Assembly (NCBI RefSeq): GCF_005281835.1
Contig: NZ_RZIS01000001.1
Span: 124,001 to 188,000 of the forward strand
From: Vibrio profundi
GTDB taxonomy: Bacteria; Pseudomonadota; Gammaproteobacteria; Enterobacterales; Vibrionaceae
Direction: 5' to 3'
Length of the DNA stretch: 64,000 nt
Of the stretch, positions 49,628 through 57,692 are shown piece by piece. The position numbers and the translations under genes are program-made. Positions within the stretch are counted from its first letter, which is position 1. Every line of letters starts with the position of its first letter. The notes under the pieces are model-generated. The model was not told the origin of the DNA, ran no database searches, and saw only the letters and a list, made by a program, of their open reading frames with translations.

Positions 49628-50035
49628 ATGCTAGCGAAAAACTTAGAGAAAATAGAGCGTTTTGCCTCTAAAATTTGGCGCGTACACAGTAAGGAAGATC
49701 CGATTGGTCAGTTAAGCTTTAATGAATATGACTATCTTAAAGTCATACAGTCGGCTCCTGAACCTATTCGTTTAACGGATCTCGCGAAAGAAATGGAAGT
49801 GACGAAGCCTTCTGCAACCAACATGGTTCAGCGCTTAGAAAGGAAAGGGCTGGTAGAGCGTAAGGCGTGTGTGGAAGATGCACGGGCCAAGCGGGTAGCC
49901 TTGACGGAAAAAGCTGAACTAGGGCTAGAGGAAGAAAGTCGTGTATATGGAATTATGGCTCAAGGTATTGAGAAAAGACTCTCGAAAGATGAAGTGCAGC
50001 AACTGAATTTATTGTTGAACAAAGCACTCAAGTAA
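49628..50035 (+). CDS. MarR-family transcriptional regulator
   Basis: Winged-helix repressor of 135 aa. The N-terminal helices are followed by the recognition wing in LTDLAKEMEVTKPSATNMVQRLERKGLVERKACVEDARAKRVALTEK-type sequence (about residues 50-105), with the DxRxxx wing. The start is the ATG at 49628 (MLAKNLEKIERFASK); an in-frame start further upstream would place the palindrome inside the gene. It is followed 58 bp later by a MATE pump gene with a second copy of the palindrome, so it probably represses both. Confidence 0.85.
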   Translation: MLAKNLEKIERFASKIWRVHSKEDPIGQLSFNEYDYLKVIQSAPEPIRLTDLAKEMEVTKPSATNMVQRLERKGLVERKACVEDARAKRVALTEKAELGLEEESRVYGIMAQGIEKRLSKDEVQQLNLLLNKALK

Positions 50036-50047
50036 TACATTTAATTT

Positions 50048-50070
50048 TTTAGTTAGCTTGGTTAACTAAA
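50048..50070. promoter_or_regulatory. Second palindromic operator before MATE gene
   Basis: TTTAGTTAGC-TTG-GTTAACTAAA, with 9 of 10 arm positions matching and the same AGTTAGC-N3-GYTAACT core as the site before the marR gene. It ends 23 bp before the chosen MATE start. Confidence 0.65.
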
Positions 50071-50093
50071 TGAGAAAGAACAGAGATACGTTG

Positions 50094-51431
50094 ATGAGTA
50101 ATTCAATTTACCGCCAGTTTTGGCGTTACACAATTCCGACCGTAGCCGCGATGCTCGTAAACGGCCTTTACCAAGTAGTTGATGGTATTTTCATTGGTCG
50201 CTATGTTGGCGCAGATGGGCTAGCTGGGATTAATGTCGCATGGCCTGTGATTGGCACGATTCTAGGTTTGGGAATGATGATTGGGGTTGGTACGGGGGCT
50301 CTGGTATCGATCAAACAAGGTGAAAAGAAATCATCTGAAGCAAAGCAAACGCTAGCGACTGGCTTATTAATGTTAGTGATACTAGCACCTATTGTGGCGA
50401 CGGTATTATGGTTCTTCTCCGATGACTTCTTGATCATGCAAGGTGCTGAGGGAAGGGTACTTGAATTAGGTGTTCAATATTTGGATATTCTGATCGTCGC
50501 AAGTGTGTTTTCACTAGGCTCTATCGCAATTCCTTTCTTGCTAAGAAATGATGATAGTCCGAACTTAGCGACCATTTTGATGATTGTTGGGGCAGTAATA
50601 AATATTGCACTCGACTATGTGTTCATCGCATTGCTTGATTGGGAGCTGACTGGCGCGGCGATCGCGACTGGTATTGCTCAAATGACGGTAACATTATTAG
50701 GTGTAGGGTACTTTTTCTCGAAACGAGCTAAGGTACGTTTGACCAGAAAATGTTTGGTCATGCGAACTGAGTTTGTTCCTACCATCATGACTATCGGTAT
50801 TTCAAGCTTCTTTATGTACGCTTATGGCTCGATGATGGTGGCGTTACATAATGTCTTGTTCACCGAATACGGCAGTACGTTGTTGATCGGTGCTTATGCC
50901 ATCATTGGATACATAGTGACGGTCTACTACCTGACTGTTGAAGGGGTTGCGAATGGTATGCAGCCTTTAGTGAGCTATAACTATGGCGCTAAAAATAGTG
51001 CCAATATTCGCAAACTTCTAAATGTGGCAATGATAACTTCAGTAGTCGGTGGAATTGTATTTGTAGTGGTGCTGAATTTATTCCCTTACCAAGCGGTATC
51101 GGTATTCAACTCTAGTGATACAGAGCTAATTGAACGTGCTGTGATTGGCCTAAGATTACATATGTTTTCATTGTTTTTAGATGGTTTCTTAGTGGTAGCT
51201 GCCGCCTATTATCAGTCAGTCAATAAAGGCAGTAAAGCGATGTTCGTAACGATAGGCAATATGTTAGTTCAGCTGCCATTCCTTTATATCCTGCCAAAGA
51301 TATGGGGCATTACTGGTGTTTGGATCGCGTACCCAATTTCAAACATTGCGTTAAGCTTGGTGGTGATTGTAATGTTGATGAAAGATGTAAATAAGCTGAA
51401 ATCAGACAACTTACAACCGGTAGCGGCATAA
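50094..51431 (+). CDS. MATE-family multidrug efflux transporter
   Basis: Inner-membrane cation/drug antiporter of 445 aa with 12 hydrophobic segments in two six-helix bundles. The first bundle has NGLYQVVDGIFIGRYVGADGLAG and the second has GMQPLVSYNYGAKNSANIRK, the usual paired MATE motifs. The chosen start is MSNSIYRQFWRYT at 50094; an ATG at 50070 overlaps the palindrome and lacks a ribosome site. It sits directly behind the MarR gene, forming a small inducible efflux unit. The substrate is unknown; NorM-like sodium or proton coupling is typical of the family. Confidence 0.88.
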   Translation: MSNSIYRQFWRYTIPTVAAMLVNGLYQVVDGIFIGRYVGADGLAGINVAWPVIGTILGLGMMIGVGTGALVSIKQGEKKSSEAKQTLATGLLMLVILAPIVATVLWFFSDDFLIMQGAEGRVLELGVQYLDILIVASVFSLGSIAIPFLLRNDDSPNLATILMIVGAVINIALDYVFIALLDWELTGAAIATGIAQMTVTLLGVGYFFSKRAKVRLTRKCLVMRTEFVPTIMTIGISSFFMYAYGSMMVALHNVLFTEYGSTLLIGAYAIIGYIVTVYYLTVEGVANGMQPLVSYNYGAKNSANIRKLLNVAMITSVVGGIVFVVVLNLFPYQAVSVFNSSDTELIERAVIGLRLHMFSLFLDGFLVVAAAYYQSVNKGSKAMFVTIGNMLVQLPFLYILPKIWGITGVWIAYPISNIALSLVVIVMLMKDVNKLKSDNLQPVAA

Positions 51432-51436
51432 AAATA

Positions 51437-51464
51437 AAAGGTCTAGCTTGTGCTAGACCTTTTG
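51437..51464. terminator. Bidirectional terminator between MATE gene and ubiV
   Basis: AAAAGGTCTAGC/GCTAGACCTTTT stem with a TTGT loop, between convergent genes. Confidence 0.85.
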
Positions 51465-51477
51465 CATATTGAATGTG

Positions 51478-52356
51478 TTAGATATTTTTGACTTCTAGGC
51501 CCGCGAGCTGGTGCCAATAGCCGTTACATTGACGGTCGTTGATTACTTGTGGGTTCTCGCCTTGCTCATTGGCTTTGAATTTATCGACTTCAGAGAAGGT
51601 ATCGATGCCTAATGGACTTAGGCGAACGACATCAACAAGCTGAGACATGCTCGGTAAGTCATTAATCAAGTTATAACAGTAACCAGATTGAGTTTGGATG
51701 CCATTGAGGTTAAACACAGATTGGCCTTCTTGGCTGTCTACTTGAAGCCCTGTTGGGTATTTGATGCAGCAGGTCTCACAGTCATCCTTAGCTTTGTTTT
51801 CGGCTCTTGCGGTAAAGCAGCGCGCAGAATAAGCCAAAGGCAGATAACCATGGCTGAACACTTCAACTTCAAACTGATTGCGAATACCCAGTGTGTCACA
51901 TTGCTCTAATACGTTGGTAAGCCACTCTCTTGAGAGTTCAACCGGCATGCACCAGCGGGTCATCCCTTGTTTCAAGAATAAGTTCAGTGTGTGCGCGTTG
52001 TAAGTGTTTACTGCGGGGCCCACTACAAAGGGTACTTTGTTAGTGCTTGCTAACTGAATCGCAGAGACATCGTTAGCTTCAATCGCGAAGTCGCCATTGT
52101 CGATGTATTTTTTCATGATGCTAACTTCGCTTGGTGCTTCGAGCAGCGCCATCGTGGATAGCACTACTTGTTTGCCTGAAGCGGACAGCTCTTTCGCGAT
52201 ATCTAACCAGTTTTTGACTTTCATTTCTCGGCGCTTAGAGCATACGGACTCGCCTAGATAAATGATATCTGCGGAACTTGATTTCGCTTGCTCATAAAAG
52301 CTTTCCACGTCTTGTTTAGGCCAAAAGTACAGAAGTGGACCTAACGCGTATTTCAT
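51478..52356 (-). CDS. ubiV: Ubiquinone biosynthesis O2-independent hydroxylase subunit UbiV
   Basis: 292-aa U32-family protein with an Fe-S cluster, equal in length to E. coli UbiV. The four cluster cysteines fall on the E. coli numbers: C39 (LGESVCSKRR), C180 (YSARCFTAR), C193 and C197 (CETCCIKYP). With UbiU and UbiT it hydroxylates ubiquinone precursors without oxygen. The start is the ATG at 52356 (MKYALGPLLYFWPKQ), with GGAG upstream; an ATG four codons earlier is less likely. It is 21 bp downstream of ubiU, in the same operon. Confidence 0.95.
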   Translation of the reverse strand: MKYALGPLLYFWPKQDVESFYEQAKSSSADIIYLGESVCSKRREMKVKNWLDIAKELSASGKQVVLSTMALLEAPSEVSIMKKYIDNGDFAIEANDVSAIQLASTNKVPFVVGPAVNTYNAHTLNLFLKQGMTRWCMPVELSREWLTNVLEQCDTLGIRNQFEVEVFSHGYLPLAYSARCFTARAENKAKDDCETCCIKYPTGLQVDSQEGQSVFNLNGIQTQSGYCYNLINDLPSMSQLVDVVRLSPLGIDTFSEVDKFKANEQGENPQVINDRQCNGYWHQLAGLEVKNI

Positions 52357-52377
52357 TGAATTCTCCATTCTCTACCC

Positions 52378-53391
52378 TTATTGCCATTTACGGTGGTATG
52401 CACCGAGTGTCGTTTGAGTGCCTTCTGAGACATTCGCTAGCGCAGCATCCCATGCTTGTTCAACGTGATATTGCTCAGGATTTGCCATATAGCGATCAAT
52501 AGCTGCACGCCAAGTGCGAGTGACTTGTTCTACGTAAGCGGGGCTGCGTTGACGACCTTCGATTTTAACCGAAGCAACGTTAGCTGCGAATAATTCTGGC
52601 AGCATAGATAGTGTGTTTAGGCTCGTGGGTTCTTCAAGTGCGTGATAGCGCTTACGCTCACCATCGATATCCGCTTCAAAACGGCCTTTGCATAAGGTTG
52701 GATAGCCGGCATTTTCACCCGCGGAATATTTATCAATTAAAATTTCATTGAGTCGTGATTCCAGCCCTGAATCTGTTTCTTGCCAGCGAACGTATTTGGC
52801 TGGAGAGCAGGCACCTACGGTATTCGGTGACTCACCCGTCATGTATGAAGAAAGGTAACAACGCCCTTCAGACATGATGCACAGACTGCCGAAGGCAAAC
52901 ACTTCTAAGTCGACATCTGAAGTGATATTACGCGATAGTTGCTTAACCTGCTGGATAGAAAGCACTCGCGGTAAAACGACACGTTTGACATTAAAATTTT
53001 GCTGATAGAAGTCTATTGCAGCGACGTTAGTGGCAGAGGCTTGCACCGAAAGGTGGAGTTCTAAGTTGGGGTATTTATTGGCAGCGTACTCTAGCACAGC
53101 GATATCGGCGACGATCAGCGCATCAACACCAAGAGCGGCTGCATTATCGACAGCGTTTGTCCAGCGCTCGAATCCATGTGGATGAGCGAATGTATTGAGT
53201 GCTACGTGAATTTTTTTATTGCGGTCATGCACGTACTGGACAGCACGGTCCAGTTTTTTACCTGCGAAGTTGAGACCTGCAAAGTGTCGTGCGTTTGTGT
53301 CATCTTTAAAACCGATGTAGACCGCATCTGCCCCGCAATCAATTGCTGTTTTTAATGCAGGTAAGTTACCTGCAGGACATAGGAGTTCCAT
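52378..53391 (-). CDS. ubiU: Ubiquinone biosynthesis O2-independent hydroxylase subunit UbiU
   Basis: 337-aa U32-family protein that pairs with UbiV as a heterodimer carrying two 4Fe-4S clusters. Cluster cysteines are visible at C171, C178, C195 and C234 (CIMSEGRCYLSS, VGACSPAKY, TLCKGRFE), two residues shifted from E. coli. It starts MELLCPAGNLPALKTAID. The operon is transcribed leftward. Expression under low oxygen by Fnr is expected from E. coli, but I found no convincing Fnr box in the 120-bp spacer. Confidence 0.94.
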   Translation of the reverse strand: MELLCPAGNLPALKTAIDCGADAVYIGFKDDTNARHFAGLNFAGKKLDRAVQYVHDRNKKIHVALNTFAHPHGFERWTNAVDNAAALGVDALIVADIAVLEYAANKYPNLELHLSVQASATNVAAIDFYQQNFNVKRVVLPRVLSIQQVKQLSRNITSDVDLEVFAFGSLCIMSEGRCYLSSYMTGESPNTVGACSPAKYVRWQETDSGLESRLNEILIDKYSAGENAGYPTLCKGRFEADIDGERKRYHALEEPTSLNTLSMLPELFAANVASVKIEGRQRSPAYVEQVTRTWRAAIDRYMANPEQYHVEQAWDAALANVSEGTQTTLGAYHRKWQ

Positions 53392-53513
53392 GTGCTCACT
53401 ACCAATAGGGAAATCAAGACCCGCATTTTATGAAGGATTATGAATAGCAAAATTGATGTGAGGCAGGTTTAGTTGAATAAATCGAGTTTTACTCAGTAAG
53501 AGGTAGCGTGGCG

Positions 53514-55553
53514 CTAGTTTTTATGGCGACGATTTTGTGCGAAGAGTTCTTCTACTTCATCTTTAGGCTGAGGGCGATAAAAGTGAAATCCCTGAATGGA
53601 GTTACAATTGAGGTTAGATAGCAGTGTTGCTTGCTCGCGCGTTTCTACCCCTTCTGCGACAACGGTTAGGTTCAGTGATTTACCTAAATTGATGATGTTT
53701 TCAATGACCGTGACTTGCTTCGGCAGAGTATCAATATCGGTAATGAATGCTCGGTCTATCTTAAGCTCATCAATCGGGAATCGTGCTAGATAAGACAGCG
53801 AAGAATAGCCCGTTCCGAAATCATCAATAGACAGTGCGAAGCCCAGTTTTTTGATGGCGTTAAGCATTTGCAGAGTATGATCGCTGTCGCTCATCACTGC
53901 ACTTTCAGTGAGCTCAAACGTAATCGCGCTTGGATCAAGATCGGTGGTGCGCAGTAATTTCTCCATGTAGTCGATCAATTTTGGGTTACCAAATTGTTCT
54001 GGAGATAAATTGATGGCGACTCTGCCAGGCAGGATACCTTGCATCTTCCAACGTTTAACCGTGCTAAACACCTCGCGCATGACAACACGACCAAGGTGTT
54101 CAATTAGGCCTGCACGCTCTGCTACGGGAATAAACGCGCCAGGGCTAATGTAGCCTTCTACAGGGTGTTTCCAACGGACCAGTGCTTCTGCGCCGTTGAT
54201 ACTGAAATCACGAGCATTAACCTTAGGTTGGTACCACACCTCTAGGCCGTTTTGTTGTAGCGCTTTCTGCAATTCGATCTCAAGCCAAAGGCGCATACGC
54301 GCTTCTTTGTTCATTTGGTCATTGAACTTGATTAAGCGGTTACGGCCACGATCTTTGGCTTCGTACATGGCGGTATCGGCATTTTGTAACAGAATTCGAG
54401 CGTCATTGCCGTCTTGTGGGAAGAGCACACTACCGATAGAACAAGCCAGTCTCTTGCTAAAGTGGTGTAGGTCAAAAGGCTGATTAATCAAAGAGATAAT
54501 TCGCTCTGCGAGCATTTCGGCCATTCGGTTGTTTTCTGGCTCAGGCAGAATAATACCGAATTCATCACCGCCTAGGTGACCAAGTACCGCGTGGCGTGGC
54601 AGTAAGCGTTTTAAGCGAGAAGAAACTTCTTTGATCACTTTGTCACCGATGTGATGACCTAATGAATCATTAATGTTTTTGAAGTTATCGATATCTAGAT
54701 AGAGCATCACAACAGGAGTTTCATTGTAAATGAATTGCTCTAAGCGCTTGGTAAATCCAACACGGTTATACAGTTTGGTTAGATCATCGATATAAGCGTC
54801 TTCATTTTCTGTTGCGGCAAGCTGCTTAGGAGATTCCTGGGCATCTTGCACCAACACGATTTGTGACTCGCTGCCAAGTAGGGCGGTGGAGTCGACGTGA
54901 AGCTGGATTTTACGCTCAAAACCACAGCGTGGTCCTGTTAAACAAACCAAACCAGACTCAGTAACAATAGACCCAATTTTATTGTTAAAGACCGTTTTGG
55001 TTTGTGCATCAATAAAAAGTCTGCCTAATTCCTCGCCCACAAGTTCTGTTGCAGAATTAAAGCCGAGCAATCGTGCGGCGGCTGGGTTCGCCGACAAAAT
55101 GTAATCATCTTCGACTTGCAGTAACCCATCAGGTAATAAATGCGTGAGCTTGTGAAACTTAGATTCAGATTCTTCGAGCGAGCGGATAAGAACTTGGTTC
55201 TCTGAGGTATCAATGGCGTGAAATACGATGTATTCGGTCGTACTGTCTTTATCGATTGGCGAGAGACTAAAGTGAATACTGGTTTCGAGATCCGTTTCAT
55301 TGAGGGTGATTTCGGCTTCAATAGTTTCACCGTTGAAGGCGCGATCGTAGTATGGCTTGATGTGGTTGTAGAACTGTTCACCGAGGGTTTGGCTATCATT
55401 CATGCCGACCAGTTCAGCTTGGCTTAAGCCTGCAATATCACAATAACGCTCATTAACCATACAGTAGTTATGTTGAGCATCGATAACCGCGAAAAAAAAT
55501 GGGCTATTAGACGTGAGTTTTGCAAACCAGTGCTGTAGTTGCTGGGGAAGCAT
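53514..55553 (-). CDS. rocS: PAS-GGDEF-EAL c-di-GMP protein, RocS-like
   Basis: 679-aa cytoplasmic signalling protein. Two PAS-like domains (about 10-115 and 125-235, no membrane helix) precede GGDEF (about 250-410, with HLGGDEFGIILP) and EAL (about 420-675). EAL catalytic residues look intact: GAEALVRWKHP, AINLSPEQFG, FELTESAVMSD, SIDDFGTGYSSLSY, LKIDRAFI and VVAEGVETREQ. GGDEF is also intact, so it could be bifunctional, but the V. cholerae gene at this place (RocS) behaves mainly as a phosphodiesterase affecting motility and rugosity. It is inserted between ubiU and the divergent ubiT. A TTG one codon upstream is an alternative start. Confidence 0.88.
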   Translation of the reverse strand: MLPQQLQHWFAKLTSNSPFFFAVIDAQHNYCMVNERYCDIAGLSQAELVGMNDSQTLGEQFYNHIKPYYDRAFNGETIEAEITLNETDLETSIHFSLSPIDKDSTTEYIVFHAIDTSENQVLIRSLEESESKFHKLTHLLPDGLLQVEDDYILSANPAAARLLGFNSATELVGEELGRLFIDAQTKTVFNNKIGSIVTESGLVCLTGPRCGFERKIQLHVDSTALLGSESQIVLVQDAQESPKQLAATENEDAYIDDLTKLYNRVGFTKRLEQFIYNETPVVMLYLDIDNFKNINDSLGHHIGDKVIKEVSSRLKRLLPRHAVLGHLGGDEFGIILPEPENNRMAEMLAERIISLINQPFDLHHFSKRLACSIGSVLFPQDGNDARILLQNADTAMYEAKDRGRNRLIKFNDQMNKEARMRLWLEIELQKALQQNGLEVWYQPKVNARDFSINGAEALVRWKHPVEGYISPGAFIPVAERAGLIEHLGRVVMREVFSTVKRWKMQGILPGRVAINLSPEQFGNPKLIDYMEKLLRTTDLDPSAITFELTESAVMSDSDHTLQMLNAIKKLGFALSIDDFGTGYSSLSYLARFPIDELKIDRAFITDIDTLPKQVTVIENIINLGKSLNLTVVAEGVETREQATLLSNLNCNSIQGFHFYRPQPKDEVEELFAQNRRHKN

Positions 55554-55747
55554 CAAAGTACTACCAATTCTCCAAGAGCTTGAGTTTTCACCATAAGTGA
55601 AGTCGATATAAGGTAACTATAACTGTGATTTTATATATATAAAAGGGTCAATACCAAAGCGAGTTTGTTTGATTCACAACAGGAATCTAGGTTGGCATAT
55701 CATCTATGATGGATCAATTGTTATTGATAAAGTTACGGATAAGTCAC

Positions 55748-56275
55748 GTGATAAACAAGATACGCGCTCAACTAGTTCAAAATGCAGCATCAATTTTGCG
55801 ATCTCCAGTCCACTTATTACCGAAAAGCGTTCAAAAAAGAGCCTTATTAGAAGGTTTGAAAACGGTATTCAAAGAAGCCTTAGAAGATGGTGATTTCGAG
55901 TTTCTTGAAGATAAGTGGTTGAAAGTTTCAATAAAAGATATGGGGTTAAATTGGTGTATTAGTTATCAGGATGAAAAACTAGTCGTAGCGGACAAAGAAG
56001 TCGCTGAAGATGTGAGCTTTAGCGGTAACTTGAACGACCTTGTTTTAATCGCTGGCCGAAAAGAAGACCCTGATACTTTATTCTTCCAGCGCCGTTTAAG
56101 CATAGAAGGTGATACTGAGCTTGGTTTAGAGGTGAAAAACCTAATGGATAGTGTTGACCTTGAGTTATTACCGGTTCCTGTTCAAAGACTATTAAATCAA
56201 TTAGCTGATTTTGTGCAGAAGGGGGTACAATCCCCTCATACACAAAATGAGGTATTGAATGCTTATTCGAACTGA
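55748..56275 (+). CDS. ubiT: Ubiquinone biosynthesis accessory factor UbiT
   Basis: SCP2-domain lipid-binding protein of 175 aa that supports O2-independent ubiquinone synthesis with UbiU/UbiV. It has the E. coli UbiT-like run DPDTLFFQRRLSIEGDTELGLEVKN (split here: DPDTLFFQRRLSIEG then DTELGLEVKNLMD). I choose the GTG at 55748 (read as MINKIRAQLVQNAAS), which gives the E. coli length (174 aa). The open frame reaches an ATG at 55706 (MMDQLLLIKLRIS), so the start is not settled. It overlaps yhbS by 17 bp. Confidence 0.85.
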   Translation: MINKIRAQLVQNAASILRSPVHLLPKSVQKRALLEGLKTVFKEALEDGDFEFLEDKWLKVSIKDMGLNWCISYQDEKLVVADKEVAEDVSFSGNLNDLVLIAGRKEDPDTLFFQRRLSIEGDTELGLEVKNLMDSVDLELLPVPVQRLLNQLADFVQKGVQSPHTQNEVLNAYSN

Positions 56276-56762
56276 AGCGCCTGCTGACATTCTTGCAGTA
56301 GACCGTTTATTGAAATCTGTTTTTGAAACAGAGGCCGAAGCCAAGCTAGTCATGAGCTTGCGTGAAAATAGCCACTTAACCCTGTCATTGGTCGCTTGTG
56401 CTGATGATGGTGAAGTGATTGGCCATGCAATGTTTAGCCCAGTATTACTGCAAGGTGAAGACTACAATTGGCAAGGTTTGGCTCCGTTAGCCGTGAAAGC
56501 AGAACATCAAAACCAAGGCATTGGCGGCTCTTTAGTAAAAGAAGGCTTATCTTCATTAGCAGAATTTGGCTATCCTGGATGCGTGGTGCTTGGTGACCCA
56601 AACTACTACGGTCGATTTGGGTTTAAAGCGGCGAGCCTTTTTAACTTTGACTGTAAATGGGATGTGCCTGAAGGTGCCTTTCAAGCTGTAGAGTTAGCAG
56701 AAGGCAGTTTTTCTGGGAAGTCAGGAACGATAGAATATAGCCCTGAATTCGACGAACTGTAA
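56259..56762 (+). CDS. yhbS: GNAT-family N-acetyltransferase YhbS-like
   Basis: 167-aa acetyl-CoA-dependent acetyltransferase. The acetyl-CoA loop is KAEHQNQGIGGSLVKEGL (Q/RxxGxG/A) and the following conserved block is VVLGDPNYYGRFGFK. It overlaps the 3' end of ubiT by 17 bp, and the yhbS-ubiT pairing is also seen in E. coli. The substrate is unknown. Confidence 0.88.
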   Translation: MLIRTEAPADILAVDRLLKSVFETEAEAKLVMSLRENSHLTLSLVACADDGEVIGHAMFSPVLLQGEDYNWQGLAPLAVKAEHQNQGIGGSLVKEGLSSLAEFGYPGCVVLGDPNYYGRFGFKAASLFNFDCKWDVPEGAFQAVELAEGSFSGKSGTIEYSPEFDEL

Positions 56763-56780
56763 TTGTTCGATATGGATGAG

Positions 56781-56812
56781 AAATAAAGGAGCTTGATGCT
56801 CCTTTATTTTTT
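56781..56812 (+). terminator. yhbS terminator
   Basis: AAATAAAGGAGC/GCTCCTTTATTT perfect 12-bp stem with a 5-nt loop and T-run, 18 bp after yhbS. Confidence 0.85.
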
Positions 56813-56845
56813 GTTAGTATCAGCGCGTTCAATAAGGGTCATTTT

Positions 56846-57244
56846 ATGCCACAAACCGAGTTGCAATACTTACAAGAAATGGGAATCAGCTATTGGGAAT
56901 TAGAACACCCAGAGCGATTAGCTGGTTATAACGTTCAACCATTATCTTTACCTGAGAGCTGTAAGCTTTTATTGGTGTCTTCTGAGAAGCCTAGCGGTGA
57001 GTTAGCGGTGATGTTTGAGCGGGTGTTAAAAAGTATTAAGTTAAACCTCGACCAAGCGCTGCACATCACCCCAAGTGAGTTTTCTGCCGTTGACGCAAGT
57101 TCATTGGAGTGGGTGTGGTTTGCGGGTTGCTCTGCACCGGATAGCGCATCCGGCAAAGTATTACAATCTCCTTTACTGTCAGATATTGATGGTAATAACC
57201 AACAACGCCGCGCTCTGTGGCAACAGATATGCAGTTATGACTAA
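56846..57244 (+). CDS. holD: DNA polymerase III psi subunit
   Basis: 132-aa clamp-loader accessory protein that links chi and SSB to the tau/gamma complex. It starts MPQTELQYLQEMGISYWELEHP and has the psi-family end RALWQQICSYD, which matches E. coli (RAALWQQICTYE). Family sequences diverge quickly, so identification rests on this end block, on size and on the overlap with rimI, the order found in E. coli. The last 8 bp overlap rimI (ATGACTAA). Confidence 0.88.
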   Translation: MPQTELQYLQEMGISYWELEHPERLAGYNVQPLSLPESCKLLLVSSEKPSGELAVMFERVLKSIKLNLDQALHITPSEFSAVDASSLEWVWFAGCSAPDSASGKVLQSPLLSDIDGNNQQRRALWQQICSYD

Positions 57245-57683
57245 CCAATTTATTCCATTAACTTCTTCTCATGTCGATGCCATTTGGAGCATTGAACAAG
57301 CGGCCCACTCTCACCCTTGGAAGCAGTCTATGATTGCCGACGTGGAGAGCCGCGGAGCCTGTCATCATGTTCTTTTAGTTGATGATAAGGTGGTAGGGTA
57401 TTTCTATGCGCAAAATATCGTTGGGGAAGTGACTCTACTCAATATTGCGGTCAGCCCTAATGAACAAGGAAAGGGTTACGGGAAAGCTCTGATCGAATTC
57501 TTTTTGCAAATGTGCGACAAAGCAAAAGCAGAAAGTGCGTGGTTAGAAGTACGCGAGAGTAACCAAAGCGCTTTTGGCCTCTACGAATGGGTTGGATTCA
57601 ACGAAGTCGATCGCCGCCGCAATTATTACCCAACCGCTAATGGCAAAGAAGATGCTATTATCATGAGTTACATATTCTTCTAA
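57237..57683 (+). CDS. rimI: Ribosomal protein S18 alanine N-acetyltransferase
   Basis: 148-aa GNAT enzyme that acetylates the N-terminus of ribosomal protein S18. The acetyl-CoA loop is SPNEQGKGYGKALIEF, and the family block WLEVRESNQSAFGLYEWVGF is present. The start is the ATG at 57237, overlapping holD by 8 bp; the open frame continues upstream through holD but has no other plausible start. The end NGKEDAIIMSYIFF is typical. Confidence 0.93.
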   Translation: MTNQFIPLTSSHVDAIWSIEQAAHSHPWKQSMIADVESRGACHHVLLVDDKVVGYFYAQNIVGEVTLLNIAVSPNEQGKGYGKALIEFFLQMCDKAKAESAWLEVRESNQSAFGLYEWVGFNEVDRRRNYYPTANGKEDAIIMSYIFF

Positions 57684-57692
57684 AAAGGGACG

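Noticed and set aside
53392..53513. Possible Fnr box upstream of ubiU
   Set aside because: TTGAT occurs but without the ATCAA partner at the required 4-bp spacing, and the same is true near ubiT (inverted order ATCAA...TTGAT).
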